DNA from: Chlorocebus sabaeus
Lineage: Eukaryota > Chordata > Mammalia > Primates > Cercopithecidae
Length of the DNA stretch: 64,000 bases
NCBI RefSeq assembly: GCF_047675955.1
Contig: NC_132911.1
Coordinates: 72,139,133 to 72,203,132 of the forward strand
Direction: 5' to 3'
In this document: in pieces, positions 11,353-23,846 of the stretch
Position numbering within the stretch: position 1 is the stretch's first letter
Layout of the letters: every line of letters begins with the position of its first letter
Notes under the pieces: model-generated
What the model saw: the letters and a program-made list of their open reading frames with translations, nothing else
Told to the model about the DNA's origin: nothing
The model's database searches: none
Position numbers and translations under genes: made by a program

Positions 11353-14285
11353 AACCCTCCCCTGTTTTCTTCCTGTGGTATTGTCTCTCTGATTGCCCTA
11401 TAGAAATGACTCCCTTGAGACTTGTGGACAGCTGGAAGAGGTCCCTAAGTGGCCTGTAAAGTGCCATTGGAAGCCTCTGCCAGAGACTGTGGGGAGGGGA
11501 AAGGTCACTTGAGGACTGTGGAAAATATTCCCTTTCTCCTTAGCATCCTGGATCCTCGCCTCTTGACTAATTGTTAATAGAATCTGGGAGCTCAGATTCT
11601 GGTGCTGACATTTTTTGCAGGGTTAGTTCTGGAAATGATATTTCTTAGCAGCCTTTTGCAGAGCTTCATTCTTCGGTTCACTGAATTTGCAGCACAAAGA
11701 AAAGGAAATAGGTTTATTATCATCATCATTACCAACTTCAGAATATGAATGAGTGAATAATTATATTGGGCTTTTAAAAAGTATAACCAACGGGAAGGAA
11801 TTTAGCGGTCTGTATTTTTTTGATAAGGTTATGTGCTTTCTTCTTCCTGTTTCTCTTTAAGGAGACCTTTCTGTGGCTCATACATCATAAAAGTTTAAAG
11901 GAAGTGCAAACACAATTACTACAGAAAGTTGAAATCTTTTGCATCCACTTCTCTTTTGTGCTATTTGTGACCTGTCTGCCTGATTGTTTCAAAGTAAGGA
12001 AAATCCTGGGTTTCTTATCTATGCTTTTCAGGGGAACTGGTTTTGACTGTGGTATGAATCTGACAAAATGGGGACAATCAGCCTTAACCTAATAGCCTTT
12101 GTACCAAACTAACCCACAAGAATGCAAAGGATATGTAGGTGAACTTTAAAGGCAAGACCTGCCTAAGGAAATAATGCAAGATACAGTGCCTAGCAAGGAA
12201 ATCAGATACGTAAAACTCCTTGAACTCTGTAACAGAATTTTCAGTCCCTCGGTAGCTCTTACTTGGAGGCGTTGAGATTTTCTCCCGCACTCTGCTCGGT
12301 GTCTTAATGCTCATGCCAGTTATTAGGTTGCCATGTGGCTGGGGTCACCGTGCCAGAGCCTGACCTGGAGGCCCTGAGTGTTGACGGTGCTCATTTATCA
12401 AGAGCACAGTGTTTGGTTGGGGTTATCACTGGGGAGCGAGGCTGCATTTAGAGTTTGGTCTAAGACAATGTCTGAACATGGCAGGGGGTCATGAAAGGAA
12501 CTGGGGACAAGGGTTAACTCAGCTTAGTTCTCTCTGTGTGGTCTATGAATGCCACAGCCAAAGCAGCAGCTTCAGAGATCTCTGCCACCTTTTGGAGAAA
12601 TGTCGTTGCTGTTGCTTAGCCCACTGGCAGGTATTCTGGTCTCATCACCCCTTGTATCTTTTCTCATGCAGGAGCCTCTGGCACTGACTGTGTAGCTTTG
12701 AGTGTGGTCTGCAGGCTTGTGATGACTCTGAGGGATGAACCATCCCATAATAATAAGGATTAGGACCAAAATTATAACCCAAGGAGAGGTAGATTTTGAC
12801 TGCTTTTAAACTTACTTCCTGAGATGATTAGAGTAACATTTGAGATGGTTGGTTTGTAGTTACTCCCGCAAGTCCATTTTCCACCTAGGAAGGTTTAGTA
12901 ATGTTTTACGATTATTGTATAATTTAGAAGGATATTTACCAGCTGCTGGGACCTTCCTTAATACATCAAGTTTGGTCTCTTCTGGAGATGAAACTCACAG
13001 GAAAAACTTGAAATTCTTCCTGACAGCTTATTCAAAGGTTGCTATTTATTTTGGTGAGTGGGTTCATTTTGCTACCACTGTGTCAAAATTGGAAGTCTCT
13101 TCCTTCAGCTCACATACATTCCCAGGTGAGCACAGGTGAAATGGGTTGCTACAAACAAAAGAAAGAGAGTTAGAGAATCTTATGCCCGTCATCTGAGTCT
13201 CACTCCGGTCTGAAAATTTCTATAATTTCTAAAATTTCTATAGCTCGATTTGCTCTAATTGCCAGTACCTTCCATATTTCTTCCTCTTGGTTGTTTATGC
13301 TGTAGTTATAATCTGCTTAGAGATTCCATAAGTACGGCAAATAGTAAGAGAGAAATCAGTTATCTCCATTTTGGGAAGCCAAAGCGTAAAGTGGTTTTGT
13401 TTATTGACCTGATGGTGTATATTTGTGTAACAGCTGTTGAAAGTGAGTTAATCTCAATCTGTTAATCTAAACAGATTGAAATCTGTTCCTTGGAGTCATA
13501 GCCTCTAAATTTCATGTAAAGCAGTGTAAAGTTCAGATGCAGTTTAGTCATCAAACTACTGCCCCACACTAAAAAACAGAATAAGTAAAAAGGCCCAAAC
13601 CCCCAAACCTCCAATGAGAACTATTCTTATTCATATGAAGAAATAGTGTAAGGACCATCAGCCTTTCAACAACATGGTATTAATTATGCCAGCAAAAATA
13701 ACAATAACCCTAATCTATTTTTATGGTCCTATGTTTCTGATGGAACTAATTTTCAAATAAAGCCTAATAACTTACTTTGCAGTTCTCAGCTCCGCCAACC
13801 TCCTACAGAGATTCTATTGGGCTGCTAGTTTGGGAAAATATACCAAACATACTTCGAGTTAGAGTTCTCACACTAATAGCTACAGACTCATGTTTTCTTG
13901 ATCAAGAAGTAATCCTCTTTCGGCTTCAGAGTAAGAAATATGAAATAAATCAGGAGAAAATCATTTTCCTCCTCTGCGATTGTGAAACAACTGATTATTG
14001 TACAGGAGCCTATTCCAAGTGCATGTCAGGAGGCTTGAGGGTCAGGACAGAAACTGGTGGTGCAGGGCTCACTTCATCCACCTGCTAACACAGCAGCAGA
14101 CCAGTGCTATGTGCAGCTATTTTGCAATTATTATTCTTATATTAATTTACCCAATGCAAACAGATTCCCTTTCGTCTGTCATTCTAGTAACAAAGAGTAA
14201 AGGCCTGTGGCTTTTGACTAGATTTTACTTTTCACAGGAACTGTTGAAAAGGTTGTCCCATTTCATGGTGTTGCTTTTGTGGAAC
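11353..14285. other. unassigned intronic sequence
   Basis: About 2.9 kb without an Alu or a confident repeat call. Several open stretches (11820-12092, 12409-12687, 12840-13139, 13777-14088) lack coding features, splice context or a recognised domain. Old diverged repeats are likely but not identified. Confidence 0.45.
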
Positions 14286-14590
14286 AGTGATTAAGATGGT
14301 CCCATTGAAGAGTAGGTGTAGGGGTATAGAGTGGTATAGGGGGTGATAAAGGTAGCTTGGAGCCAGATGGTGGATGGCCTTGAACAGCAGTAGAGGTAGT
14401 TTAGAATTAATTAGTAGACAGTGTGGAAGTTAGGGGAATTTTTTGAGTAAGGAAGTCACAACATTGGGCCTTGGTTCAGGAAGGGTCATTTGGGAGGCTG
14501 GCTTCTAGCCACAGAGTGCAGGAATGGCTCTATTGGGCACAGGTGAGACCTGAGAGAGCCCAATTCATTAAGCCCAACAAAAGTCAGAAA
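14286..14590 (-). mobile_element. L2 fragment, antisense
   Basis: GATGGATGGCCTTGAACAGC-like text (TGGTGGATGGCCTTGAACAG), TTTGAGTAAGGAAGTCACAA, GGAAGGGTCATTTGGGAGGC and GGAATGGCTC follow the reverse complement of the L2 ORF2 region in order. Confidence 0.65.
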
Positions 14591-14609
14591 GACTAAATTG
14601 GTGAGGAAT

Positions 14610-14745
14610 ATTGCTGATGCTTGGACCTCAGTCCAGACCAGCTTAATTAGAATCTCAGGGTGTGGGGAGAGAAGGTGGAAGTCAAGAATTGCTATTTTTA
14701 AAAAGCTCCACAGGTGATTCTAATGTGGGAGTAGGGTTGAGAAAT
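14610..14745 (+). mobile_element. MER5A-like hAT-Charlie fragment
   Basis: TTAGAATCTCAGGGTGTGGG, then AAAAGCTCCACAGGTGATTC and TAATGTGGGAGTAGGGTTGAG match the 3' half of MER5-type non-autonomous hAT elements. Confidence 0.65.
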
Positions 14746-16119
14746 ACAAGGAAATGAATACATGACATTAATATATATATATAAAAATCAAGGATTGAGA
14801 TACATGGTTTCCAATCTGCCCTAAAAAATAGATAGTATCATAATAGAATGAATGATGAGAAGAGATGCATTGACAAAATCCACTTATAAACCTAAGAAAT
14901 AACTCAACATTGAAGAGGAAACTAAAGAGAAATGAAATTAGCTAAGAGGCTGCATTTATTGGAAATACAGTTATCCAGTAATACTTTTCAATAGTAATGA
15001 GAAATATTGGTAGTGGAAAAGATACAGTTAAAGTTTTGATTTAACTTAGGCAGAAAGCAGTCAACAAATCATTTTCCACGTGTCTGAGCAAGGCAATAAG
15101 ACCACAGCGATTAATGGGAAGTACTCCTGATGTGGGAAAGGAAGTATGCTACTTTGGGAAATAAGGATGTTGTAGAAATTAATATTTTAAAGTCTTTGGA
15201 GAATTCCCATGGAGGACTGATGTATTTTCCAAAGTTCTTTGTTGTGATGAGATATGGAGAATTATTTTCTAAGTGCCAATTTGTGAACATAAGCATATGC
15301 ATGCCAAGGGAGATTTGAAGTGCAAGAAACTGATTTCTGTAAAGCCACTTGTTTGATGTGATGTCCTTAATGGTTTTGTTTTGTTTTCCAATTTTCCCTT
15401 ATGTCTAAAGATATAATTAAAGTTCCCTGCTGTGAGGGGCTCAGGTGTCTTTACTTTTGGCTGAATGAGTAATCTCCCTTGATTTCTGATTGCAGTAATT
15501 TCTGTAATAAAGCCCATTGGTGATCTCCACGAAACTTATTACCTCTACATATGAGTAAGGAACAAAGGTGTATCTTTGAATTCTTCCTGTTTATGCCATC
15601 AGATATAGTCAGGTATTCTGTGTTGAAAGTATGTGAAACCTCTTCTGAATCTTATTGCCTCTTGCAGCTCCTGTGTAAATTCTCTCCCAAAGCTTTCAGA
15701 TTCCCTAACTACATCATTGTATTTGCTGCTGAATTTACTGCATTCTCTTCCTCTTTCAACTGCTTCCCAACCTAGCTTTCAGACCCTTTTTTTCAGAAGC
15801 TAGGCTCCTGAAGTCTCCCTGTGACCATCTTTTAACCATACCTCTTAATTCTGTCCCAGTTTTGAGCTCCCTTCACTTCCCTGGCATTGTTCATCAGGGT
15901 TACTTGTATGAAATTCCCTCCCTGTAGGGCCTCCCTTAGGTTCCCTGATGAAACTCTACAGTTATCCACTTTTCTTCTAACTTTCATTTCTTACCTTCAC
16001 ATCCCTGTCTACATACTTTTATCCCTTCCAGTAAGCTTATCAACTGATCATGGCCTCTGCAATTATCTTTACATATGCCAAATTAAATTATATTGCTCCA
16101 GTGAAGATTTTGAATCCCA
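14746..16119. other. unassigned intronic sequence
   Basis: It includes a short TA run at 14770-14783. The part from about 15640 may be diverged L2 leading into the next entry. No credible exon. Confidence 0.4.
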
Positions 16120-16960
16120 AAGTCATGTCTTCTATATAAAGGACATTGCATTGTTATGTCTCACTTTTGCCTCAAACTTAACATGTGCAAAACTAAATTC
16201 ATCATTTTGCCTTAGAGGACATGTAACTCCTCTTTGTCCCTCCCCTATTTTTCTATAATTGGTCTTCTCTGGTCTCCCTGGACTGGAAGGCTCAGTGTCA
16301 TCTTTGTCTCCATATCTTTCATCCCTTGTCCAGCCAGTCTCAATGCCCTGTTGATTTCTAAGTGTCACTAGATATACCCCTTTTTCCAGGCCTCCCCTAC
16401 TTCTTCTCTAAAGTAGTCTCCTTTATTCCAGGGGTGATATGGCAATAAAAATATGGGCAGACTGATATCCATCCAGCAAACATGCTCAGATTAATCTTCC
16501 TAAAGGAGTGTTTTCATCTTTTTATTTCATTTTATCACAGACTTTGCCTCTTTGATTCTCAAACATCCTGATTTATCAACTTGTCATTCTAGAACCTTTT
16601 TATAAAAAAGGGTTCTTGGCATATCTGTCAAATTAACTTGTTGTAGCTACTCCTGAAGAATCTCTCCTATAGGGTTCTTAAGTGATCCATTAAATATCTT
16701 GCTGACTTGCCTTTCTGCCTCTACTTATGTACGCTCTTCTTTCTTCTTGAATATACATACTTGAATATCTTTTCTTCTTTCTTCTTGAATATCCATACTC
16801 AGGATCTAATTGAAACATCACCTTTCTGTAATGACATCTCTTCCTAGTCTATTTCATACCACATACCACTTTTATCTCCTTGTCACTTTCTATATAGGTT
16901 CTTGTCACTGCTAACTACGGGTTTTATTGTTGGTAACACTTAAATTAACACTTTAGTAGT
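16120..16960 (+). mobile_element. L2 LINE fragments, sense
   Basis: CCTCAAACTTAACATGTGCA, AAACTAAATTCATCATTTTG, then AACATCACCTTTCTGTAATG follow the L2 ORF2/3' order (compare CTCAAACTCAACATGTCC in the consensus). Includes a 38-bp-period duplication at 16735-16798. Confidence 0.65.
16735..16798. repeat. two-copy tandem duplication, 38-bp period
   Basis: The 26-bp stretch at 16735-16760 recurs at 16773-16798 with one mismatch. Each copy begins TCTTCTTTCTTCTTGAATAT. Confidence 0.85.
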
Positions 16961-18956
16961 ATTGGTCCTGCATTACTGTGTATGTGGGTTTTGTAATAAT
17001 TTTTTGTGTGTCATATCACAGTTTATAAAACATTATCATATTTGGGCCTGGTAGTAAAGCAAGTCAGACATTTTACAGCTGAGAACAGTTGTATTAGTAG
17101 TAGCCTGAGAACACATGGATACCAAGAGTTAAATGTAAAATGTGAAAGTGGAACCTAAGAGTTAATATCAAGAACAGTGCTAGTTCAATTGTTCTAACTT
17201 TCAAGTTCCTTTCACTTATTGCAAAACTTAACACACATTTTTTCCTTGATATATTCTATAGAACCTAGCATATGTCTATTATATACTAGGTGTTAAGTAT
17301 CTTACTGGCTGAAGTAGAGTAGTATATGCTATAAATAACCTAGAAAATATTCTATGAATTATAAAAATGTGCCATATACCTTTCTTCACTTCAATTGAAA
17401 ATTGGAGAAAGAGTGAATTAATACTAAAAATTGCTTTGATGTGCTCTGATAAACAGCTTTCTTAAGATAATGTGAATTATAGGAAACTTGTGTTCGAAAA
17501 CTTTTCTTTCAGTGGTGCCTTGGTGTACTACTTTGGACTTAGACTAACAAGATACAATTTTGCCAGTCTCTTGGTTGAGAAGAAACAACATGATTGCTAT
17601 GAAAAAAAAAAAAAGAGAAAAAAGTAAAAGAAAAATCTATAGAGTTTTAAAAAAACATTCTCATAAACTTGATTTTAAAAGTAAAAATTGATGAACATTC
17701 TTCATGTTCTGAAAATATATTTTAATAGGTATCATATATTATAACATTACATCAGTTAGCTAAAATCCTACCTAGAAATATGCTAGTTCATTACATTTTG
17801 GAGCTAACTTTTCCGTATAAGGGATAACAAAGGATGCATGAAAGGCAGTTGACATTTTTATTGTTTTTGGTAGATTAAAATAATCGGGTTGGCCAAATAT
17901 GAGGGTGAGAAAATTTTCCTACTATTTATCATGCAAATTCTGAGAATTTATTTGGAACTAACTGTACAAAGCTAATACTAAGAAAAAGTTACTTAACTTT
18001 TACTGGAATGAATAGTTATGATAGTCCTCCTAACCTAGAGATGATGCAGTGATAGCATTTTAGAAATAATTTTGTTTCAGATTCATTTATTGCTTTGGTC
18101 TCTTGCAGTTTTACTACCTTCTTTGTGTAAGGATATAAATAATTGGATATTCAGTTAGTTGTAAAACCAGGTAGAAAAAGGGACAGTTTTTGTGTGCACA
18201 TCCAGTCTCTGCTGCATCCTGACTGTGGTGACTCAGAATTAGCTCCGGAATCCATCCTTGCTGTGTGTCCCTCTTACCACTTCTCAGTCTGGGCTTGTGC
18301 ATCTCTCTCTGGAGAGCTCTGGCTTCTGCCTTTATTCTTCTTCTTCTCAAGCCTTCCTGCACTCCTTAGAAACTAGTTTTCCCAATGAATGGATGATTTT
18401 TATTTTCTCCCTCGCTTTCTCAAAACTGTAGCTCACCCTGACCTACTGAAAACCAACCAAAGCTCATCTCATGGTCTCCTCTAGTCCGGGCCTCTCAGTC
18501 TTTTGAAATTATAATGAACCAGGGGATCTGGCTGATGTTACCTTTACATGGCGTGTTTTGTTTTTTGTATGTGTGTGTGTGTCCTACTCATTGTGTTGTT
18601 ATATAAGTACCTGTAGGCAGGAACTGGGCCTTTTCCACATTTTTATTCTCTATATCTAATTTCTAATGCAGTGCCAGGCCTATAGTGAACCTGAAGAATG
18701 AATGAGTGAATACATGCTTTTAAAGTGAAACAAATGTTAGTATGTATCTTTTTTTTTTTATTGCCTACATTTCCAAGTATATAGTAATTTCTTAATACAT
18801 TGAACACAGGAGAAAATGAGAGCAACAGAATTCAGCAAACAAATATTATTATGAATAGCTAGTGTGGCAGGGAAACAGTGCCTAAGTATTATATTTTAGC
18901 ATGTCTTTTTCAGCTAGTATACTTAATATTTATCAGGACAGTACATGGTTTTTCAG
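16961..18956. other. unassigned intronic sequence
   Basis: A possible weak MIR relic lies at 17020-17160 (TTTACAGCTGAGAACAG). There is a poly-A patch at 17601-17613 and a short (TG)n at 18568-18582. No credible exon. Confidence 0.45.
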
Positions 18957-19267
18957 TTTTTTTTTTTTTCTTTTTGAGATGGAGTCTGGCTCTGTCACCA
19001 AGACTGGAGTGCAGTGGCACAATCTCAGCTCACTGGAATCTCCACTTCTTGGGTTCAAGTGATTCTCCTGCCTCAGCCCTCCGAGTAGCTGGGACTATAG
19101 GCGTGTGCCACCATGCCCAGCTAATTTTTTTTTATATATATATTTTTGGTAGAGATGGGGTTTCACCATGATGGCCAGGCTGGTCTCGAACTCCTGACCT
19201 CAGGTGATCCACCTGCCTTGGCCTCCCAAAGTGCTGGAATTACAGGCGTGAGTCACTTTGCCTGGCC
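18957..19267 (-). mobile_element. AluS, antisense
   Basis: Full-length reverse Alu with poly-T, an internal (TA)n expansion in the central linker (19128-19142), ending TTGCCTGGCC. Flanking AGGACAGTAC (18935-18944) and AGGATAGTAA (from 19268) suggest a degraded target-site duplication. Confidence 0.9.
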
Positions 19268-19369
19268 AGGATAGTAACTGATTTTTGATTAAAAAAAATG
19301 CATAGATTCTTCTATACTTTTAAGCTTTTGATGAAGTTATAACACACTGTTGCAACTAGTCCCCAAAGT

Positions 19370-19949
19370 TGTCTTCCTGATGAACCAAACCCCCAGCAGT
19401 TGCCCCTCATGTAGCGGCACCCTTTCTTTGATTCTGGGCTAGCTCTGAAACTTGCTCTTGACCAATGACTCCCAAGGCTAAGTCTTAAGGGCTCTTGAAA
19501 TTTTATCCCTGGATCTCTTGGAGAAGGTGCTTTTAGAATAGCTTTCTCTTGAAGATAGCTGCCATCGAAGCAGTGCCGCTATTCTGAGACCAACTTGCTG
19601 TGAGATGCCTCAGCCATGTGGAGAGATCCTGAAATATGAAACACTGAGAGAAAGAGAGAGAGACAGAGAGGGAGGTAGAGAGACAGAGAGACAGAGACAG
19701 AGAGAGAGAGAGAGGGGAGAGAAAGAGAGAGTGAGACAGAGAGAGAGAAGCCAAGGTAACACATGTCACTAGACATGTGAGGGATGAAGAGATGGAGCCA
19801 TCTTAAAAATGGATCCTCCAGCCACCCCAGCTGGTACTACATGTAGCAGAGTATCTAGCTGAACACTTCTCAAATTCTTAGTTCACAAAATCATGAGCAA
19901 AATAAGTGGTTATTGTAAGCCACTAAGTGCGGCATAGTTTGTTGTACAA
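19370..19949 (+). mobile_element. ancient LTR (MaLR/ERVL-like), 5' part, interrupted
   Basis: ACTTGCTCTTGACCAATGAC, AAATCATGAGCAAAATAAGT and TGTAAGCCACTAAGTGCGGC correspond to an old LTR consensus. In that consensus the following text GTTTGTT...AGATAACTGAAACA resumes at 20297-20325, after the younger MLT1 insertion. A GA-rich microsatellite has expanded inside it. Confidence 0.55.
19640..19751. repeat. GA/GACA-rich microsatellite
   Basis: About 110 bp of almost pure purine: AGAG with ACAG interruptions. It makes a low-complexity serine/leucine open frame on the reverse strand that is not a gene. Confidence 0.9.
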
Positions 19950-20296
19950 TATAATGGATTGAATGTTTGTGTCCCCCCACAAATGTATATGTTGAAATTT
20001 TAACCTCCCAATGTGATGGGATTAGGAGATGTGGTCTTGGGAAGCCATTGGGTCATGAGGGTAGAGCCTTATGAATACGATTAGTACCCTTATAAAAAGA
20101 ACTCCAGAGAGCCCTCTCCCCCTCTTTCATTTACAGTAGGATACAAGGAGAAATAATCGGAAGAGGGTCCTCACCGTAGCCTGCTGCCACCCCAGTCTTG
20201 GACTTTTCAGCTTGCAGAACCGTGAGAAATAAATTTCTGTTGTTTACAAGCCACTCAGTTGATGGTAATTTGTTTTAGCGGCCCGAGCTATGACAT
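19950..20296 (+). mobile_element. MLT1-type MaLR solo LTR, nested in older LTR
   Basis: TATAATGGATTGAATGTTTG, GTCCCCCCACAAATG, GGGTCATGAGGGTAGAGCC, ACCCTTATAAAAAGAAC (TATA-like), CTTGGACTTTTCAGC and GTGAGAAATAAATTTCTG (polyadenylation signal) are in MLT1 order. The surrounding older LTR resumes at 20297 with GCAGTGACAGATAACTGAAA. Confidence 0.75.
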
Positions 20297-20325
20297 GCAG
20301 TGACAGATAACTGAAACAATATACA
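20297..20325 (+). mobile_element. ancient LTR, 3' end resumed
   Basis: GCAGTGACAGATAACTGAAA completes the LTR terminus that was broken by the MLT1 insertion. Confidence 0.5.
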
Positions 20326-20397
20326 GGAGCATGTGTAAATTATCAATAAATTTTACCAGTTAAACACACCTGTTGTGATATTGTGATTTTTTTTCTT

Positions 20398-20698
20398 TTT
20401 CTTTTTTTTTTTTTTGAGACGGAGTCTCGCTCTGTCGCCCAGGCTGGAGTGCAGTGGCCGGATCTCAGCTCACTGCAAGCTCCGCCTCCCGGGTTCACGC
20501 CATTCTCCTGCCTCAGCCTCCCGAGTAGCTGGGACTACAGGCGCCCGCCACTTCGCTCGGCTAATTTTTTATGTATTTTTAGTAGAGACGGGGTTTCACC
20601 GTGTTCGCCAGGATGGTCTCGATCTCCTGACCTCGTGATCCGCCCGTCTCGGCCTCCCAAAGTGCTGGGATTACAGGCTTGAGCCACCGCGCCCGGCC
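20398..20698 (-). mobile_element. AluY, Old World monkey type, antisense
   Basis: Reverse full-length Alu with GCAGTGGCCGGATCTCAGCT, GCCACTTCGCTCGGC and TTACAGGCTTGAGCCACC, all monkey-lineage variants. Flanked by GA(T)nCTT at about 20385 and 20699. Very low divergence from its subfamily. Confidence 0.93.
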
Positions 20699-20779
20699 GA
20701 TTTTTTTTTCTTATAATAACATAGATATATTTGGCCTTCATCTCCATTTCCTCACATACGACTCCTACAGTCTTTGGAG

Positions 20780-21440
20780 TCCCAGGAGTGACAGAGTGAC
20801 CTTTGTATGTTGTTGGTTTGACTGGTGGCTGGAATCCCCTAGGTAGAATGAGGACAGGAAAGGCCACAGCATGATTAGAGGGTTGGGACTTTTCAGCCCC
20901 ACACTCAACCTCTGGAGAGGGGAGAGAAAATGAAGGTTAAGCTAATCACCAGTGGCCAATGATTTAATCAATTATGTCTACATAATGAAGCTTCTGTAAA
21001 AACCCCAAAGTACTAGGTTTGGGGGGCTTCTGAATAGCTGAACATGTAGAGTTTCCTGGAGGGTGGCATGCCTAGAAAAGGCAGGGAAGCTCTGTATCCC
21101 CTTGCACAAACCTGCCCTATGCATCTCTTTCTGACTGTTTATCTGTATCTTTTGTAATATCCTTTATAATAAATTGGTAAGCATAGGTGTTTCCCTGAGT
21201 TCTGTTAGCTGCTCTCACAAACTAATCATTCCTAAGGAAGGGTGATGGGAACCCCAGTTTTTAGCTGGTTGATCAGAAACACAGGTCACAACCCGGGGCA
21301 TGTGATTGGCATCTTAAGTGGGTGTTAGTCTTGTGGGACTGAGCCCTTAACCTGTGGAATATGATGCTATCTCTCCACTGCAGAATTGATTGCTTACTTG
21401 GTGTGTGGGGAAAACTCCCCCCGCCCCTCCTCCCGCACAT
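20780..21440 (+). mobile_element. ERVL-like solo LTR (family not assigned)
   Basis: AGTGGCCAATGATTTAATCA, TACATAATGAAGCTTCTG, CCCTATGCATCTCTTTC, CTTTATAATAAATTGGTAA (polyadenylation signal), GTTTCCCTGAGTTCTGTTAG and GTGGGACTGAGCCCTTAACC are all in the order of a known mammalian ERVL LTR whose exact name I cannot confirm. No internal viral genes accompany it. Confidence 0.65.
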
Positions 21441-21489
21441 ACACATTTGGCAACAGAAGCATTCTGTGTTGTGAGAGTATCATAGGAGA

Positions 21490-22015
21490 AACTTGAGTTT
21501 TTCTCCCCATATTCTTACACTTGTGTACCTAACATCCAGAGCAAGGGACAGAATATTGCTGGCACCTCAAAAGCCATCCTTGTGTTCCTTTTCAGCAACA
21601 GCCTTCTCCAAGGGTAGCAACCACTTTGACTTCCAGCACCATAGATTGTTTTGTCTCATTTTAAAATTTCATATGAATAGACTTATCCATTATATAATCC
21701 ATTATATACTCTTTTCACTTATTATTATGTTTGTGGGATTATCCATATTATTGACTGGAGCTGTGGTTAAAACATTAGCATTGCTATGTAGTATCCCATT
21801 ATATGAATGTAATACACTTCATCCATTCTACTCTTGATGGACAGTTGGGTAGTTTCCAGTTGTCCACTATTGTGGATAGTTCTTCTAACAGTCTTCTAAA
21901 TGTCTTTGGTAAACATATGCACACTTTTCTCTTGGGTGGTTTTTCAATGGTTTTATGATTGCTTTGAACTTGTTAGTTTTATATGTATAAGTAGCCTATA
22001 AGCCACTCTAGAGTA
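21490..22015 (-). mobile_element. L1M 3'-end fragment, antisense
   Basis: TAGTATCCCATTATATGAAT, CTTGATGGACAGTTGGGTAG, TTTCCAGTTGTCCACTATTG match the reverse complement of old mammalian L1 3' regions. Confidence 0.75.
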
Positions 22016-22026
22016 TAATGACTGGG

Positions 22027-22028
<2 letters not shown>

Positions 22029-22078
<50 letters not shown>

Positions 22079-22091
22079 ATATTTATCTATC
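22029..22091. repeat. (CTAT)n tetranucleotide microsatellite
   Basis: About 13 uninterrupted CTAT units, then a TATATATTTATCTATC degenerate end. Likely polymorphic. Confidence 0.97.
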
Positions 22092-23074
22092 TTCTCATGA
22101 TAATGCCGAGTAAACAGAGTTTATAGCTTAGTTGTTCAAGAAATATATGCTGATTGATTATTTAGAAGTTTTACAGCACATATGCTTGGTTCTCTAAGAA
22201 GAAGTTCTAAATTAATCATGCACTTTACATTACAGTATGTAAGCATAAAAAATAGGAAATGTCCTTTCAATTAGACATTCTTGTTGAATTAATAACAGCT
22301 TATTGGAAAATATTTCATCGCTCAGAGCTATTGTTTTACAAATAGCATGAGAAAGAAAATCACTTTGTTTCTTATAATGATAAAAGACAGGACACTAATA
22401 AACAGCTGAAGTTTCTGGGTACTGTTATACTGAAGGGGTTTAAGCTTCAGTGAATCACTTGTTAGGATAGAAGTAATAAATTATGTTGGTGTGTGCAACT
22501 GAAAAGCATCTTAGGGCAATATTGTTATTTTGTTGAGTTATGTCCTTAGAGCTGTATCATATCATTTACTGTAAGTTAAATTAATGAGTACTAAAATTAC
22601 ATTTTCTTCACATCTACTCAACATGAGGAATTTCCCTTTTCATTGCTTTTTTGGTATATCACTGGGGCTATTTACTTAAAAAATTGCATTGAAAAAACTG
22701 TCCCAAATAAGCCAGGTCTGATTATTTTCAATCCCAGCACACTTGCTTAAATGCCAATATCATATGGAAAAGTTCAACTCCAAAATGCCAGACTTTTTTT
22801 TCCTCTTTTTTGGTAAAGTGTAGCTCTTGGACAAAAATAAATGACATGGAAATTCAAATTAATGTCAGATGGTTTTATAGTTTGTGGTTTGTGTTTTTGG
22901 TTGTTAACTCTGAAGAATCAGGACATATAAAATATTAAAGAGTCTTTCAGCTACTAAGCTTAAAATATGTATGTTTACAAACAAATGCCATACACTTTCT
23001 GTCTTAGTTTATCCTTCTTTAGTTGCTAGCATGCTTTTTTTAAAAAAAAAAATACTAGGATGTCTTTTTCATCT
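22092..23074. other. unassigned intronic sequence
   Basis: AT-rich, with no repeat or exon recognised. Confidence 0.45.
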
Positions 23075-23640
23075 TCCCATTCATTTATTTATGCAGCAAA
23101 TATTTATTGAGTGTTTTCCATGGAGCAGATACTACTCTGAGCACTTCAAGTTTCACAGACTTGACTCTTCCCTGGAGAAGATCATGGTCTACTGCAATAC
23201 CAGACATGTAGACAGACACTTACAATATGCCATCTCATAGACAGACAAGCATACTAGGTTCAGAGCAACCCCTTCTGCTTAGGGGAGTCCAGGAAGTTTT
23301 ACAGCACAGATAAAGCTTGAATTGAGACTTGAAAGAAGTATAGGAATTTGAGCAAAGAGGTGAAAAAGGTTTTCTATGCAAGAGAGTAGCGTGATACAAA
23401 GGCACAGAGCTGAGAAAGGTTTGGCATATTCAGAAATCAGTGGTAAGTTCCCTTTGCTTAGAACTTAGGGCATGTTGGATAAAGAGAAGAGGGGAAGATT
23501 GGGGATGAAGTAGGTTACCATTTTCACTCTGAGAAACTAAGAGCCCAGCCTTCCCCCAGGGTCTCCCCTCTTCTTTTTAATTTGGAATACTGCAATAACC
23601 TGGGACTGGTAACCCTTTGTGGAACTGATAGGAGTTGAAG
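23075..23640 (-). mobile_element. L2 LINE 3' region, antisense
   Basis: AAATATTTATTGAGTGTTTT, GATACTACTCTGAGCACTTC, GGAAGTTTTACAGCACAG and AAAGGCACAGAGCTGAGAAAG follow reversed L2 3' sequence. Confidence 0.7.
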
Positions 23641-23846
23641 AAAAGATAGACTTTTGAGCAGCACAAAGAATAGGATTGGATGTTCCAAAAATAAACAAAA
23701 AGGATATGCAAAATGGAGGTGGGTGCCGGCAGCATGTTCTCAGAACAAAAAGTAGTTCAGTTGGCCGTTCCTAAAGAAGGGAAGCTACAGTTTAAATGGG
23801 AACAGTGTTTGGAGGGAACCTCCATTAGAGTATTGCAGAACACTGC

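Noticed and set aside
19533..19776. Serine/leucine-rich minus-strand open frames
   Set aside because: They are low-complexity translations of the GA-rich microsatellite.
20383..20682. Open frames inside Alus here and at 2947-3237, 6382-6669, 18878-19171, 49123-49374, 53638-53826 and 61148-61339
   Set aside because: These are the well-known Alu-derived frames (the SFSCLSLPSSWDYR type); they are not genes.
22029..22091. Regularly spaced repeats resembling an array
   Set aside because: It is a simple CTAT microsatellite in vertebrate DNA, not a CRISPR array.
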